A stretch of 64,000 bases of DNA from Streptomyces sp. NBC_01471 (GCF_041438865.1 NZ_CP109450.1:2769001-2833000); one strand, 5' to 3'. Numbered from the stretch's first letter, positions 47,482-56,940 are shown. Program-made: numbers and translations. Notes: a model not told the origin generated them from the letters alone.

Positions 47482-48465
47482 GTGGTCAAGCTCTCCGTCA
47501 TCGTGCCGTTCTACAACGTGCAGACATACGCCCCCGACACCCTCAGAAGCCTGCGCGCGAACGCACGCGACGACTTCGAGTTCCTGCTCGTCGACGACTG
47601 TTCGACGGACGGGACCCCGGAGATCCTCGAACGTGCGGAGCGCGAGCTTCCCGGGGCCGTCCTGCTGAGACACCGGGAGAACGGAGGACTCGCCACCGCC
47701 CGCAACACCGGGCTCGACGCGGCGAGCGGCACGTACATCACCTTCCTGGACGGCGACGACTGGCTCGCCCCCGGGTACTACGCGCGGCTGCTGGCCGACA
47801 TGGAGGCGCTGGGCTGCGACTTCGTGCGCACCGACCACGTGCAGTGCACAGGCAGCACGCGTACGGTCCACCGGGTCCCGTACGGCAGGCGCGGCGAGGT
47901 GACCCGTCCGCGCGAGGTGATCCTGCCCGCCGACCGCTCCACCCCGGTCGACTACGCGTATGCCTGGGCCGGTATGTACCACCGCAGACTGCTGGACCGC
48001 GGGCTGCTGCACTTCACCCACGGGCTGCGCACCGCCGAGGACCGCCCGTGGATCTGGCGGCTGCACAGGGAAGCGGAGTCGTTCGCCGTACTCGGACTCC
48101 TGGGAATGTTCTACCGGCGTGGCGTCGCTTCGTCCCTCACGCAGATCGGCGATGTACGCCAGCTCGATTTCATCCGCGCTTTCGACCAGGTAATCGACGA
48201 CACGTCGAAAGACCCGGAAGCCGCTCTCCTTCTTCCCAAGGCCGTGCGCACCTATTGCGCGATCATTTCGCACCACTTGGGTTCCATCGAAAGGTTCGAA
48301 CCAACCGTGGCACGTAAATTGCGGACGCTCAGCGCGGCCGCGCTGAAACGGATGCCGCAGGATCTGCTGAGCGACGCGCTCGACTCGATGGACACCGCAC
48401 GCGCCTCGCGGCTGCGGCGGCTGCGCCGCCGTCCGGCCCCGCTGACGACGGAGGCCGCAGCGTGA
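47482..48465 (+). CDS. GT2-family glycosyltransferase
   Basis: 327-residue inverting glycosyltransferase with a GT-A domain: VKLSVIVPFYNVQTYAPDTL, FEFLLVDDCSTDGTPEILE, NGGLATARNTGLDAASGTY and the DxD-type FLDGDDWLAPGYY. The C-terminal part (AEDRPWIWRLHREAESFAVL) carries the acceptor site. Likely builds the backbone or side branch of the teichulosonic-type polymer. GTG 47482 has no ribosome site; TAGCGT at 47469-47474 could be a -10, so the transcript may be leaderless. It overlaps the next gene (GTGA). Confidence 0.88.
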   Translation: MVKLSVIVPFYNVQTYAPDTLRSLRANARDDFEFLLVDDCSTDGTPEILERAERELPGAVLLRHRENGGLATARNTGLDAASGTYITFLDGDDWLAPGYYARLLADMEALGCDFVRTDHVQCTGSTRTVHRVPYGRRGEVTRPREVILPADRSTPVDYAYAWAGMYHRRLLDRGLLHFTHGLRTAEDRPWIWRLHREAESFAVLGLLGMFYRRGVASSLTQIGDVRQLDFIRAFDQVIDDTSKDPEAALLLPKAVRTYCAIISHHLGSIERFEPTVARKLRTLSAAALKRMPQDLLSDALDSMDTARASRLRRLRRRPAPLTTEAAA

Positions 48466-49820
48466 CGTCACCCACGCCCGGGACCCGTGCCCCCGGCTCT
48501 CCCCGTACGACGCAGATCTTCTACGCCTCCACGCTGTACGGGGCCGCCACGCTGGCCGCCGCGATCGACAGCGGCTGCTTCGGCCCCGCCGACCGCCGGC
48601 TGCTGCTGGTCAGCAACAACGCGGCGATCCCGGAGACCACCCCCGCCCTGGACGCGATGCCCGGCTTCGAGCGGCTGCGCGAGCGGTTCGACGGAGTGCT
48701 CTCCTGGAACAGCACCATCGCCCCGCTGCACCCGGGCGGCTGGTCGCCGCGTACCGACGACATCCCGTTGTGGGAACGGCAGTTGAGGCTGCTCTGGGAT
48801 CTCGGCGACGACCGGATCGAGCTGGCGGTCGAGTCCGTCCAGGTCAACCCGGCGCAGGCGCTCGCTCTGCTCTTCCAGGACGCGCCGGTCACGGTGTACG
48901 CGGACGGGCTGATGTCGTACGGCCCGACGCGCAACAAGATCGATCCGCTGATCGGCACCCGGATCCGGCGGCTGCTCCATCTCGATCTGGTGCCGGGGCT
49001 CAAGCCTCTGCTGCTCGCCGAGTTCGGGGCCGAGCCGGAGATCGTGCCGGATGCGGCGTTCCGCCGGGTCCTGAGTGAGGTGGCCGCGTGCGCCACGGGA
49101 CTGCCCTCGTTCGCGGAGCCTCCGGCGCTGCTGCTCGGGCAGTACCTCTCGGCTCTGGAGATCCTCACCCCGCAGCAGGAGGAGGACCTCCACGTGCGGA
49201 TGCTGCGCGGGGCGGTCGCCCTCGGCCACCGCACGGTCGTGTTCAAGCCGCACCCGACGGCACCGGCCCGCTGGTCGCGGCTGCTGGAGCGGGAGGCTGA
49301 GCGGCTGGACGCCGAACTGACGGTCGTGGAAGAGCCGTTGCTCGCCGAGACGCTGTACGAGCGGGTGCGCCCTGCGCTGGTGGTCGGCTGCTTCTCCACG
49401 GCGCTCCTCACGGCGAGCGCCTTCTACGGAATCCCGGTCGCCCGCACCGGCACGGAGCTGCTGCTGGACCGGCTCGCCCCGTACCAGAACAGCAACCGCG
49501 TCCCGGTGACCGTCGTCGACGCGCTGGTGCCCGATCTGGAGAACGCCGGGACCGCCCCGGCCGATGATCTGCCGGGGCTGGTCGCAGCCGTCGGCTTCGC
49601 GATGCAGCCGCAGCTGCGGGCCGATCTGCGTCCGGCGGCCGAGGCGTATCTGAGCCGCCGTCTGGATGCCCACACCTGGCGGTACTTCAAGCGCCGGCGG
49701 CTGACCGTGCTGGGGCTGCCGGGCGCGATGCCGGCCCAGCTCGCCTTCATCCCGCGCAACGCGACGGTACGGCGGGTGGCCCGGCGGGCCCGCTCCCTCA
49801 AGAGAGTGGCCCTGGGATGA
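48462..49820 (+). CDS. Polysialyltransferase-family protein
   Basis: 452-residue protein of the alpha-2,8-polysialyltransferase (POLYST) family. Signs are TQIFYASTLYGAATLAAAID, VTVYADGLMSYGPTRNKI, LLGQYLSALEILTPQQEEDL, the key HRTVVFKPHPTAPARW (KPHP motif) and VVGCFSTALLTASAFYGIPV (S-T-A motif). Family members use CMP-sialic acid to elongate sialosyl chains, consistent with the CMP-Kdn synthetase across the divergent promoter. GTG 48462 overlaps the GT2 stop and its stop overlaps the acyltransferase (ATGA), so three genes form an operon. Confidence 0.88.
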   Translation: MTSPTPGTRAPGSPRTTQIFYASTLYGAATLAAAIDSGCFGPADRRLLLVSNNAAIPETTPALDAMPGFERLRERFDGVLSWNSTIAPLHPGGWSPRTDDIPLWERQLRLLWDLGDDRIELAVESVQVNPAQALALLFQDAPVTVYADGLMSYGPTRNKIDPLIGTRIRRLLHLDLVPGLKPLLLAEFGAEPEIVPDAAFRRVLSEVAACATGLPSFAEPPALLLGQYLSALEILTPQQEEDLHVRMLRGAVALGHRTVVFKPHPTAPARWSRLLEREAERLDAELTVVEEPLLAETLYERVRPALVVGCFSTALLTASAFYGIPVARTGTELLLDRLAPYQNSNRVPVTVVDALVPDLENAGTAPADDLPGLVAAVGFAMQPQLRADLRPAAEAYLSRRLDAHTWRYFKRRRLTVLGLPGAMPAQLAFIPRNATVRRVARRARSLKRVALG

Positions 49821-51067
49821 CGCCCGCCCCGGCCTCCGCGCCCCTTCCCGCGGCCGTCTCCGCGCCGGTGGCCGCGGTGGCGCCGGACCAGGACTCCGCG
49901 TCCGCATCCGCACCCGCGTCCGGCGCCGCCGACGGGCCGCTGCCGATATCCCCCGCGCGTACGGGCCCCGCACGGCCCGTACGCGCGGTCGGGCGGCTGC
50001 GCGCGCTCGACGGTCTGCGGCTGGTCGCCGCCCTGATGGTCGCCGCGTACCACTACGGCGGCCGGAGCGGGGACATCAGCAGGGCCTGGGGAGGGTCGCC
50101 CCGCCACCAGTTCCCGGCGCTCTCCGAGTGGTTCGCCTACGGCTGCCTCGGCGTGCAGATCTTCTTCGTCATCAGCGGCTTCGTGATCTGCATGAGCGGC
50201 TGGGGCAGGCCGCTGCGCTCCTTCTTCGCCTCCCGGGTCTCCCGCCTCTACCCGGCGTACTGGGCGGCGATCGTGATCGTCACGGCGGTGTTCGCACTCC
50301 CCTGGGTCGCGTACCGGACGGTCTCACCCAGCGACGCGCTGGTGAACCTCACCATGCTCCAGCAGCCGATCGGCGCCGACCGGGTCCTCGGCGTGTGCTG
50401 GACCCTCTGGGCCGAACTGCGCTTCTACGCCCTCTTCGCCCTCTGCGTGGTGCTGCCGGGCGCGAACCGGCAGCGTGTGCTGGTCTTCTGCGGGGTGTGG
50501 ACCCTGGCCGCCGCGATCACCGACGCGGTGCACCAGCCGATGCTGAGCATGGTGCTGATGCCGCAGTACGCGCCGTTCTTCATCGGCGGGATCGGCCTCT
50601 ACCTCCTGCACCGCGACCGGCGGGACGCCATCGCCTGGGGCGTGGTCGGGGTCAGCTGGGCGATCGGCCAGCACTACGCGGTCGCCGGTCTGTGGCACCG
50701 GGCCGGTCCGGCCTTCTTCTCGTACCGGCACACCTCGGTGATCGTCGCCGTGGTCACGCTGGGCTTCGTGCTGGTCGGCGCGGTGGCGCTGGGCCTCTTC
50801 CGGTGGGCCGACTGGCGCTGGCTGACGGTCGCCGGGGCACTGACGTACCCCTTCTACCTGGTCCACGAACATCTGGGCTGGGTGGTGGTGGCCGTGCTGC
50901 ACCGGAAGCTCGGGATCCCCTCGTACGGGACGCTCGTCCTGACCGTCGCGCTGATGCTGGGGCTGGCCTGGCTGCTCAACCGCTGCGTCGAGAACAGGCT
51001 GACGCCGCTGCTGCGCGGCGCACTGTCCGGACGTCCGGTCAACTCCGGTGCGGGCAAGGCCCGGTAG
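49817..51067 (+). CDS. Membrane acyltransferase (OafA/YrhL family)
   Basis: 416-residue acyltransferase 3 family protein with about 10 membrane helices. Key elements: LRALDGLRLVAALMVAAYHYGGR with the conserved His after helix 1, GVQIFFVISGFVICMSGWGR, FFASRVSRLYPAYWAAI (RxxR) and FYLVHEHLGWVVVAVL. The first 55 residues are Ala/Pro-rich and cytoplasmic. Such enzymes O-acylate cell-surface sugars; here the target is probably the wall glycan made by the neighbouring genes. Confidence 0.9.
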   Translation: MTPAPASAPLPAAVSAPVAAVAPDQDSASASAPASGAADGPLPISPARTGPARPVRAVGRLRALDGLRLVAALMVAAYHYGGRSGDISRAWGGSPRHQFPALSEWFAYGCLGVQIFFVISGFVICMSGWGRPLRSFFASRVSRLYPAYWAAIVIVTAVFALPWVAYRTVSPSDALVNLTMLQQPIGADRVLGVCWTLWAELRFYALFALCVVLPGANRQRVLVFCGVWTLAAAITDAVHQPMLSMVLMPQYAPFFIGGIGLYLLHRDRRDAIAWGVVGVSWAIGQHYAVAGLWHRAGPAFFSYRHTSVIVAVVTLGFVLVGAVALGLFRWADWRWLTVAGALTYPFYLVHEHLGWVVVAVLHRKLGIPSYGTLVLTVALMLGLAWLLNRCVENRLTPLLRGALSGRPVNSGAGKAR

Positions 51068-51275
51068 GCAGCCGGAGGGCGGGCCGACGCCACGCCATGA
51101 GGGGGCGGGGCGCGCCTTTACTTATCCGGGATCACGGGTAAAACTGATGCGCCTCGTACAGCCCGGCTCACGCGTGCCGCCCCACGACTCACCGCGGAAG
51201 CCGTCGGTCCGTACGTACGCGCGTTCCGCGAGACGGTCCCCCACCCCGGCTCCCCCGCCCCGGTGAAGGACACCC

Positions 51276-52367
51276 ATGCGACGCTCCACCCTGATCACCC
51301 GCGTGTTCGGCAGCGCGGCCCTGGCCTGCGCGGCCGCGGCGCTGGCGCTGGTCTTCGTACATTTCGACGCCCCTGCCCCGCGCTGGGACATCCTGACGGC
51401 CCTCGGGGCGGCCGCCGTCGCCGCCGCGGGGTGGGTACTCGCCTGCCGTGCGGCACCACGCTTCACCGCGGTGCCCCCGGCGGCGGGGCGGCCGTCCTCG
51501 GTGCCCCCGCCGCCGGGACGGCTTCCGGCGCCCGCCCGGGACGCGGGCCGTGCGGCCGGTGCGGTCGTCCTCCTGCTGACCCCGGTGTCGCTCGCCCGGC
51601 TGTCCGCCGGTGTCGGCGGTGTGCTGTCCGGGGTCGTGGTCCTCCTGGTCATCGTGGTGACCCTGAAGGCGCTCCTGTTCGCGCGCAAGCAGGCGAGCGA
51701 GGCCGATACGCGCCGCAAGTTCCGGGTGCTGACCGACGACGCCGGCGGGGGCGAACTGCACGCCGCCCGGGTCGTGGTGGGCGAACCCGTCCGGATGCGT
51801 TTCCTGGAGCGGGGCGACAAGCCGGGCGAACAGGACGTCACGCAGTACCACTGGCTCGTCCTGCGGGACGGCGGGCACGAGATCAGGCTCTCCGGTCCGT
51901 GCGAGGAGGTCGCCAGGGCCGCCGTCCGGTTCGGGGGCCAGGAGGGCTGGATCTGCTGGCCGCTGCGGTGGAAGCTGATCGAGGGGGAACTGCCGGCGGC
52001 GTTCGTCGCCGACAGCGGTGAGGTGTTCATGGGCCTCGCCGATCCGGACGAGGCACGCCGGTATCTGACCGGCACCCAGCAGGTCGGCCCCCGGCGGGCC
52101 GGGCGGCGGCTGCCGCGAACCGCCAAGTTCTCCGCGCCTGTTCACGGCCGGATCCTCGGCGGCGCGCTGCTGGGCGCGCTGATCGCCTCGCCCGTCCTCT
52201 ACCGGGGCCCCCAGCATCTGCCGGGCGTGGTCGTCTGGTTCCTCTGTGCCCTGGCCGCTGCGGTGGTCGGCGCGTCCGCGCTGAAGGGGGCCGGCACAGC
52301 GAGCCAGTCCCTCCCGGACGGGCCCTCCTGGACGGTGAGCGAGGAGTCGCATCCGTCGATCGCCTGA
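51276..52367 (+). CDS. Membrane protein of unknown function
   Basis: 363-residue membrane protein with a helix pair at about residues 12-60, another hydrophobic pair near 95-130 (AAGAVVLLLTPVSLARL, LSGVVVLLVIVVTLKALLF), a cytosolic middle domain (KFRVLTDDAGGGELHAARVV, QDVTQYHWLVLRDGGHEIRL, GWICWPLRWKLIEGELPAAF) and a C-terminal helix pair (GRILGGALLGALIASPVLY, GVVVWFLCALAAAVVGASAL). The middle looks like a small beta-rich domain. No family recognised. GAAGGACA precedes the ATG. The 208 bp after it (52368-52575) hold only GC-rich direct repeats of CCCGGAGCG. Confidence 0.75.
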   Translation: MRRSTLITRVFGSAALACAAAALALVFVHFDAPAPRWDILTALGAAAVAAAGWVLACRAAPRFTAVPPAAGRPSSVPPPPGRLPAPARDAGRAAGAVVLLLTPVSLARLSAGVGGVLSGVVVLLVIVVTLKALLFARKQASEADTRRKFRVLTDDAGGGELHAARVVVGEPVRMRFLERGDKPGEQDVTQYHWLVLRDGGHEIRLSGPCEEVARAAVRFGGQEGWICWPLRWKLIEGELPAAFVADSGEVFMGLADPDEARRYLTGTQQVGPRRAGRRLPRTAKFSAPVHGRILGGALLGALIASPVLYRGPQHLPGVVVWFLCALAAAVVGASALKGAGTASQSLPDGPSWTVSEESHPSIA

Positions 52368-52575
52368 CCGGGAGCGCGGCCCGGAGCGCCGCCCGGAGCG
52401 CGGCCGCCTCGGCGCGCCGGGGGGCGTGGGGAGGTGCGGGCAATGACCCGTCCGGCACCCCGCGCGCCCTCCCGGCCGGCACGGGCCGCGGCAATGATGA
52501 GCACACCGCACGTGATCCAGACGACTCCGCACACCTGCCCCCGGGCAGCTGACCGTGCGGTGGAAGGAATCCACG

Positions 52576-53343
52576 GTGTTGCTTCTCATCTCCCCCGACA
52601 GTGTCGAAGAGGCCCGCGACTGCGTGAAAGCGGCGGAACACCTCGACATCGTCGACGTCAAAAGGCCTGAAGAGGGCTCGCTCGGTGCGAACTTCCCCTG
52701 GGTCATCAGGGAGACCCGGGACGCGGTCCCGGCGGACAAGCCGGTGTCCGCCACGGTGGGGGACGCGCCGTACAAGCCCGGCACGGTGGCGCAGGCCGCA
52801 CTCGGCGCAGCCGTCTCCGGAGCCACGTACATCAAGGTCGGCCTCTACGGATGCACGACGCCCGAGCAGGCCATCGAGGTCATGCGCGGCGTCGTCCGGG
52901 CGGTCAAGGACTACCGGCCGGACGCGTTCGTGGTCGCGTCGGGCTACGCCGACGCCCACCGGATCGGCTGCGTCAACCCGCTCGCACTGCCCGACATCGC
53001 CCGCAGATCCGGCTCCGACGCGGCCATGCTGGACACCGCGGTCAAGGACGGGACCCGGTTGTTCGACCACGTACCGCCCGACGTCTGCGCGGAGTTCGTC
53101 GCGCTGGCCCACGAGGCCGGTCTGCTGGCCGCCCTCGCGGGCAGCGTCAAGGTGGCCGACCTGGGTGCGCTGACCCGCATCGGCACCGACATCGTGGGGG
53201 TGCGCGGGGCGGTCTGCGAGGGAGGCGACCGCAGGACGGGGCGGATCCAGCCGCACCTGGTGGCCGCCTTCCGGGCGGAGATGGACCGGCACGCCCGGGA
53301 ACACGCGGCCACCGCCGCCACCGCCGCCGCCACCGCGAACTGA
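52576..53343 (+). CDS. mfnB: MfnB-like (5-formylfuran-3-yl)methyl phosphate synthase
   Basis: 255-residue TIM-barrel protein of the DUF556/MfnB family. In methanogens MfnB joins two glyceraldehyde 3-phosphates into 4-(hydroxymethyl)-2-furancarboxaldehyde phosphate, first step to methanofuran. Family features are intact: [39 protein letters not shown] with Schiff-base Lys29 and Asp27, TYIKVGLYG with Lys87, and [10 protein letters not shown] with Asp153 and Lys157, matching the catalytic residues known for the Methanocaldococcus enzyme at a two-residue offset. GTG 52576 has GGAAGGA 7 nt upstream, better than GTG 52555. No other methanofuran genes are nearby; ALDH and ADH genes follow. Confidence 0.92.
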   Translation: MLLLISPDSVEEARDCVKAAEHLDIVDVKRPEEGSLGANFPWVIRETRDAVPADKPVSATVGDAPYKPGTVAQAALGAAVSGATYIKVGLYGCTTPEQAIEVMRGVVRAVKDYRPDAFVVASGYADAHRIGCVNPLALPDIARRSGSDAAMLDTAVKDGTRLFDHVPPDVCAEFVALAHEAGLLAALAGSVKVADLGALTRIGTDIVGVRGAVCEGGDRRTGRIQPHLVAAFRAEMDRHAREHAATAATAAATAN

Positions 53344-53351
53344 GCGCCGGC

Positions 53352-54764
53352 ATGCCGACCAGCCGGGCCGGCCGGACCGGTCGCACACCGGCGACCCGCG
53401 GTGAGACCTTCGCCGTCGTCGACCCGGCAACGGGTGAGGCATTCGCCGAGGCGCCCGCGCAGCAGCCGGACGAGCTGGACGCCGTCGTCGGGCGGGCCCA
53501 CGAGGCCTGGCTCAGCTGGCGGTCCGATCCCCTCGTCCGCTCCAAGTCACTGCTCGCGGCTGCCGGCGCCGTGGAGGCGGCCGGGGCCGATCTCGCTCCG
53601 CTGCTCACCCGTGAACAGGGCAAGCCCCTGGCCGAGTCGTACGCGGAGGTCGCCCGCACGGCGGCCCGCCTGCGCTGGTTCGCCGAGGCCGCTCCAGAGC
53701 CGCAGAAGATCACGGACGGCCGGCCGGTCCGCAGCGAGGTCCGCTGGCGGCCGCTCGGGCCCGTCGCCGCGATCGTCCCGTGGAACTTCCCTCTCCAGCT
53801 CGCGTCGGCGAAGTTCGCGCCCGCTCTCGCCGCCGGTAACACGGTGGTGCTGAAACCCTCCCCGTACACACCCCTGGCCACCCGGCTGCTGGGGTCCGTC
53901 CTGTCCACCGCGCTCCCCGAGGGTGTGCTCACGGTCGTCACCGGTCACGAACCTCTCGGCGCCCGCCTCGCGTCCCACCCGGGGATCCGTCATGTGACCT
54001 TCACCGGTTCGATTCCCACCGGACGGGCCGTCGCGCGGGGCGCGGCGGCGTCCCTCGCCCGGGTCACCCTGGAGCTGGGCGGCAACGACGCCGCCATCCT
54101 GCTGGACGACGTGGATGTCGAGCGGATCACGGAGCGGCTGTTCTGGGCCGCGTTCCGCAACTGCGGTCAGGTCTGCATGGCGGTCAAGCGGGTCTACGCC
54201 CCTGACCGGCTCTGCTCCCAGGTGGTCGAGGCCCTCGCGGAGCGCGCCAGAGCCGTCGTCGTCGGAGCTGGACTCGACCCGGGCTCGCAGCTGGGGCCGG
54301 TCAACAACGCCTCCCAACTGGCCAGGGTCGAAAGCCGCACGGCCCAGGCCCTGGCCGGGGGCGCCCGGGCCGCGGCCGGTGGCCACCGGCTCGACCGGCC
54401 CGGCTACTTCTTCGCCCCGACCGTCCTGGCCGATGTCCCGCCCTCCGCGGCTGTGGTGACGGAGGAACAGTTCGGTCCGGTCCTGCCGGTGCTGCCGTAC
54501 CGGAGCCTCGACCAGGCCGTCGAGGCGGCCAACGACACCGGCTTCGGGCTGGGCGGCTCGGTATGGGGGACGGATCTCGACCGGGCCGAGGCGGTGGCCG
54601 GCCGGCTGGAGTGCGGGACGGCGTGGATCAACCACCACGCCGAACTCTCCCTCGCCCAGCCCTTCGCGGGCATCAAGGAGAGCGGTGTCGGCGTCGCGGG
54701 CGGGCCGTGGGGACTCTACGGAAACCTCAGGCCGTTCGTCGTGCACCGTCCGGAGGAGGCGTGA
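53352..54764 (+). CDS. Aldehyde dehydrogenase (aromatic-aldehyde type) in furan operon
   Basis: 470-residue aldehyde dehydrogenase. Catalytic Asn in AAIVPWNFPLQLASAKFAP, NAD-binding FTGSIPTGRAVARGA, catalytic Glu in VTLELGGNDAAILLDDV, nucleophile in FRNCGQVCMAVKRVY and EEQFGPVLPVLPYRS. The Asn-rich GNDAA motif and overall pattern resemble ALDHs acting on aromatic aldehydes. It starts 8 bp after mfnB and overlaps the ADH gene (GTGA), so the natural reading is oxidation of a furan aldehyde to the carboxylate; this is inference. Confidence 0.9.
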   Translation: MPTSRAGRTGRTPATRGETFAVVDPATGEAFAEAPAQQPDELDAVVGRAHEAWLSWRSDPLVRSKSLLAAAGAVEAAGADLAPLLTREQGKPLAESYAEVARTAARLRWFAEAAPEPQKITDGRPVRSEVRWRPLGPVAAIVPWNFPLQLASAKFAPALAAGNTVVLKPSPYTPLATRLLGSVLSTALPEGVLTVVTGHEPLGARLASHPGIRHVTFTGSIPTGRAVARGAAASLARVTLELGGNDAAILLDDVDVERITERLFWAAFRNCGQVCMAVKRVYAPDRLCSQVVEALAERARAVVVGAGLDPGSQLGPVNNASQLARVESRTAQALAGGARAAAGGHRLDRPGYFFAPTVLADVPPSAAVVTEEQFGPVLPVLPYRSLDQAVEAANDTGFGLGGSVWGTDLDRAEAVAGRLECGTAWINHHAELSLAQPFAGIKESGVGVAGGPWGLYGNLRPFVVHRPEEA

Positions 54765-55870
54765 CGACGAGGTTCGGTGCGGCGGTACTGCGCGGGTACG
54801 AGAGCCGTTTCGACCTTGAGGAGGTGGTCCTGACCACAGGGCCTGCCGACGGCGAGATCCTGGTGAGGATCGCGGGCTGCGGGATGTGCCGGACCGATCT
54901 CGCGGTCCGTCGTTCGGCCGGCCGCTCGCCGCTGCCGGCCGTGCTCGGCCACGAGGGGGCCGGAGTCGTGGTGGGCACGGGCGGCCCGGCCACCGGTCTC
55001 AGTACCGGCGACCATGTCGTGCTGAGCTTCGACTCCTGCGGACACTGCCGTAACTGCACGGGCGCGGCCCCCGCCTACTGCGACTCCTTCGCCTCGCTCA
55101 ACCTCTTCGGCGGACGCGAGGAGCACGCGGCACGGTTCACCGACGCGGCCGGGGGCGCACTGGCCCCCCGGTGGTTCGGCCAGTCCTCGTTCGCCGAGTA
55201 CGCGATGGTCCCGGCCCGCAACGCCGTCCGGGTCGATCCCTCGCTGCCCGTCGAACTGCTCGGACCACTCGGCTGCGGCTTCCTCACCGGCGCCGGAGCG
55301 GTCCTCAACTCCTTCGGCACCGGCCCGGGCGACACCCTCGCGGTCTTCGGCGCGGGAGCGGTGGGCCTGGCCGCTGTGATGGCGGCCACCGCCGCCGGGG
55401 CGGTGACCGTGGCCGTCGACCGGCACCCGGAACGGCTGGCCCTGGCCGAGCGGCTGGGCGCGATCCCGCTGCGCGCCGCCCCGGCCGGCCTGCCCGCCCG
55501 CATCCGGCAACTGACCGACGGCGGTGCGCAGTACGCACTGGACACCACGGGCTCCGTACAGCTGATCAACGACGCGCTCAGGGCCCTGCGCCCGACCGGT
55601 CACCTCGGCCTGGTGGCACGGCTCCACACCGCGCTGGCGCTGGAGCCGGGGGCACTCGACCGGGGCCGGAGGATCTCCCACATCTGCGAGGGGGACGCGG
55701 TGCCGGGGCTGCTGATTCCGCGGCTGACCGGGCTGTGGCAGGCCGGGCTGTTCCCCTTCGACCAGCTGATCCGTACGTACCCGCTCGCCGACATCAACGA
55801 GGCCGAACGCGACTGTGAAGCGGGCCGGGTGGTCAAACCCGTCCTGATTCCGGAGGGGAGGGGGCGATGA
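54761..55870 (+). CDS. Zinc alcohol dehydrogenase (aryl-alcohol type) in furan operon
   Basis: 369-residue medium-chain Zn alcohol dehydrogenase. Catalytic Zn Cys in RIAGCGMCRTDLAV and His in VLGHEGAGVV; four-Cys structural Zn site SCGHCRNCTGAAPAYCDSF; third catalytic ligand in GPLGCGFLTGAGAVLNS; Rossmann GAGAVGLAAVMAA. The GCGFLTGAGAVLN block is typical of benzyl/aryl-alcohol dehydrogenases, which suits a hydroxymethylfuran substrate. GTG 54761 overlaps the ALDH stop. Last gene of the mfnB-ALDH-ADH operon; the methyltransferase follows after 99 bp. Confidence 0.9.
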   Translation: MTTRFGAAVLRGYESRFDLEEVVLTTGPADGEILVRIAGCGMCRTDLAVRRSAGRSPLPAVLGHEGAGVVVGTGGPATGLSTGDHVVLSFDSCGHCRNCTGAAPAYCDSFASLNLFGGREEHAARFTDAAGGALAPRWFGQSSFAEYAMVPARNAVRVDPSLPVELLGPLGCGFLTGAGAVLNSFGTGPGDTLAVFGAGAVGLAAVMAATAAGAVTVAVDRHPERLALAERLGAIPLRAAPAGLPARIRQLTDGGAQYALDTTGSVQLINDALRALRPTGHLGLVARLHTALALEPGALDRGRRISHICEGDAVPGLLIPRLTGLWQAGLFPFDQLIRTYPLADINEAERDCEAGRVVKPVLIPEGRGR

Positions 55871-55969
55871 CCGCGTCGCTGCCTGGCCGGCCGGGCGCCA
55901 CCTGAACGGCCGCCGCCCGATCCATGTTTCCCGCTTTTCGTGGTTCCTGCTCGTACCGACGGAGGACGC

Positions 55970-56878
55970 ATGACCGGCACAGCGCATCGGAGCGCCAGTA
56001 CGGAAGGTGTGGCAGGGGGCGTCGGTCTGACCGCTCTCCTGGTCGCCGCGGCACGGGCGATCGAGACCCACCGCCACGACAGCCTGGCGCAGGACTTCTA
56101 CGCGGAGCACTTCGTACGCGCCGCACCCGCGTGTGCGGGCTGGCCGGTCCGCTTGCAGCAGGTTCCGGACGGGGACGCGGACCCGCTGTGGGGACGTTTC
56201 GCGCGTTACTTCGGACTGCGGACGCGGGTCCTGGACGATTTCCTGCTGCGGTCGGTGCACCCGGGGGGTGCCCGCCAAGTCGTCCTGCTCGGGGCGGGCC
56301 TTGACACCCGGGCCTTCCGGCTCGACTGGCCTCCCGGCTGCGTGATCTTCGAGATCGACCGGGCCGGCGTGCTGGCGTTCAAGCACCAGGTGCTCGGCGG
56401 ACTGGCGGCCACCCCGAAGACCGCGCGCGTACCGGTCCCGGCCGACCTGCGTACCGACTGGGCCGCCGCACTGACCGACGCGGGCTTCGACCCGGCCGCA
56501 CCCAGCGTCTGGCTGGCCGAAGGGCTGCTGTTCTATCTGCCGGTCGCAGCCGAGACCCATCTCATCGACACGGTCGACCGGTTGAGTACGGGGGGAAGCA
56601 CCATGGCGTTCGAGGTCAAGCTCGACAAGGACCTGCTGGAGTACCGCGACAGCCCGCTCTACACCTCGACGAAGCAGCAGATCGGCATCGACCTGCTCAA
56701 CCTGTTCGACCGGGAGCCTCGGCCCGACTCCGCGGGCCGCCTGGGGAGCAGGGGGTGGTCCACATCGGTCCACACCCCGTTCGAATTCACCCGCCGCCAC
56801 GGACGCGGGCCGCTCCCCGAGCAGAACGACGCGCTGAAAGGCAACCGCTGGGTGTTCGCGAACAAGTCCCGGCAGTGA
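55970..56878 (+). CDS. SAM-dependent methyltransferase (TIGR00027/LCMT type)
   Basis: 302-residue methyltransferase of the TIGR00027 actinobacterial family, related to leucine carboxyl methyltransferases. N-terminal GVGLTALLVAAARAIE, SAM site VVLLGAGLDTRAFRLDW and CVIFEIDRAGVLAFK, catalytic-loop WLAEGLLFYLP. GGAGGACGC precedes the ATG. Because LCMT relatives methylate carboxylates, it could cap a furan carboxylate made by the upstream operon, but the 99-bp gap leaves membership of that operon open. Confidence 0.88.
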   Translation: MTGTAHRSASTEGVAGGVGLTALLVAAARAIETHRHDSLAQDFYAEHFVRAAPACAGWPVRLQQVPDGDADPLWGRFARYFGLRTRVLDDFLLRSVHPGGARQVVLLGAGLDTRAFRLDWPPGCVIFEIDRAGVLAFKHQVLGGLAATPKTARVPVPADLRTDWAAALTDAGFDPAAPSVWLAEGLLFYLPVAAETHLIDTVDRLSTGGSTMAFEVKLDKDLLEYRDSPLYTSTKQQIGIDLLNLFDREPRPDSAGRLGSRGWSTSVHTPFEFTRRHGRGPLPEQNDALKGNRWVFANKSRQ

Positions 56879-56940
56879 CCTGGGACGCGACATCAAGCGA
56901 CAGGTGACGCTACGTCAGGAGGGGAACGGCGACTGCTCGT

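Noticed and set aside
52576-53343. A full methanofuran or methylofuran pathway
   Set aside because: Only the MfnB step is present; no decarboxylase, glutamate ligase, aminotransferase or formyltransferase genes are nearby.
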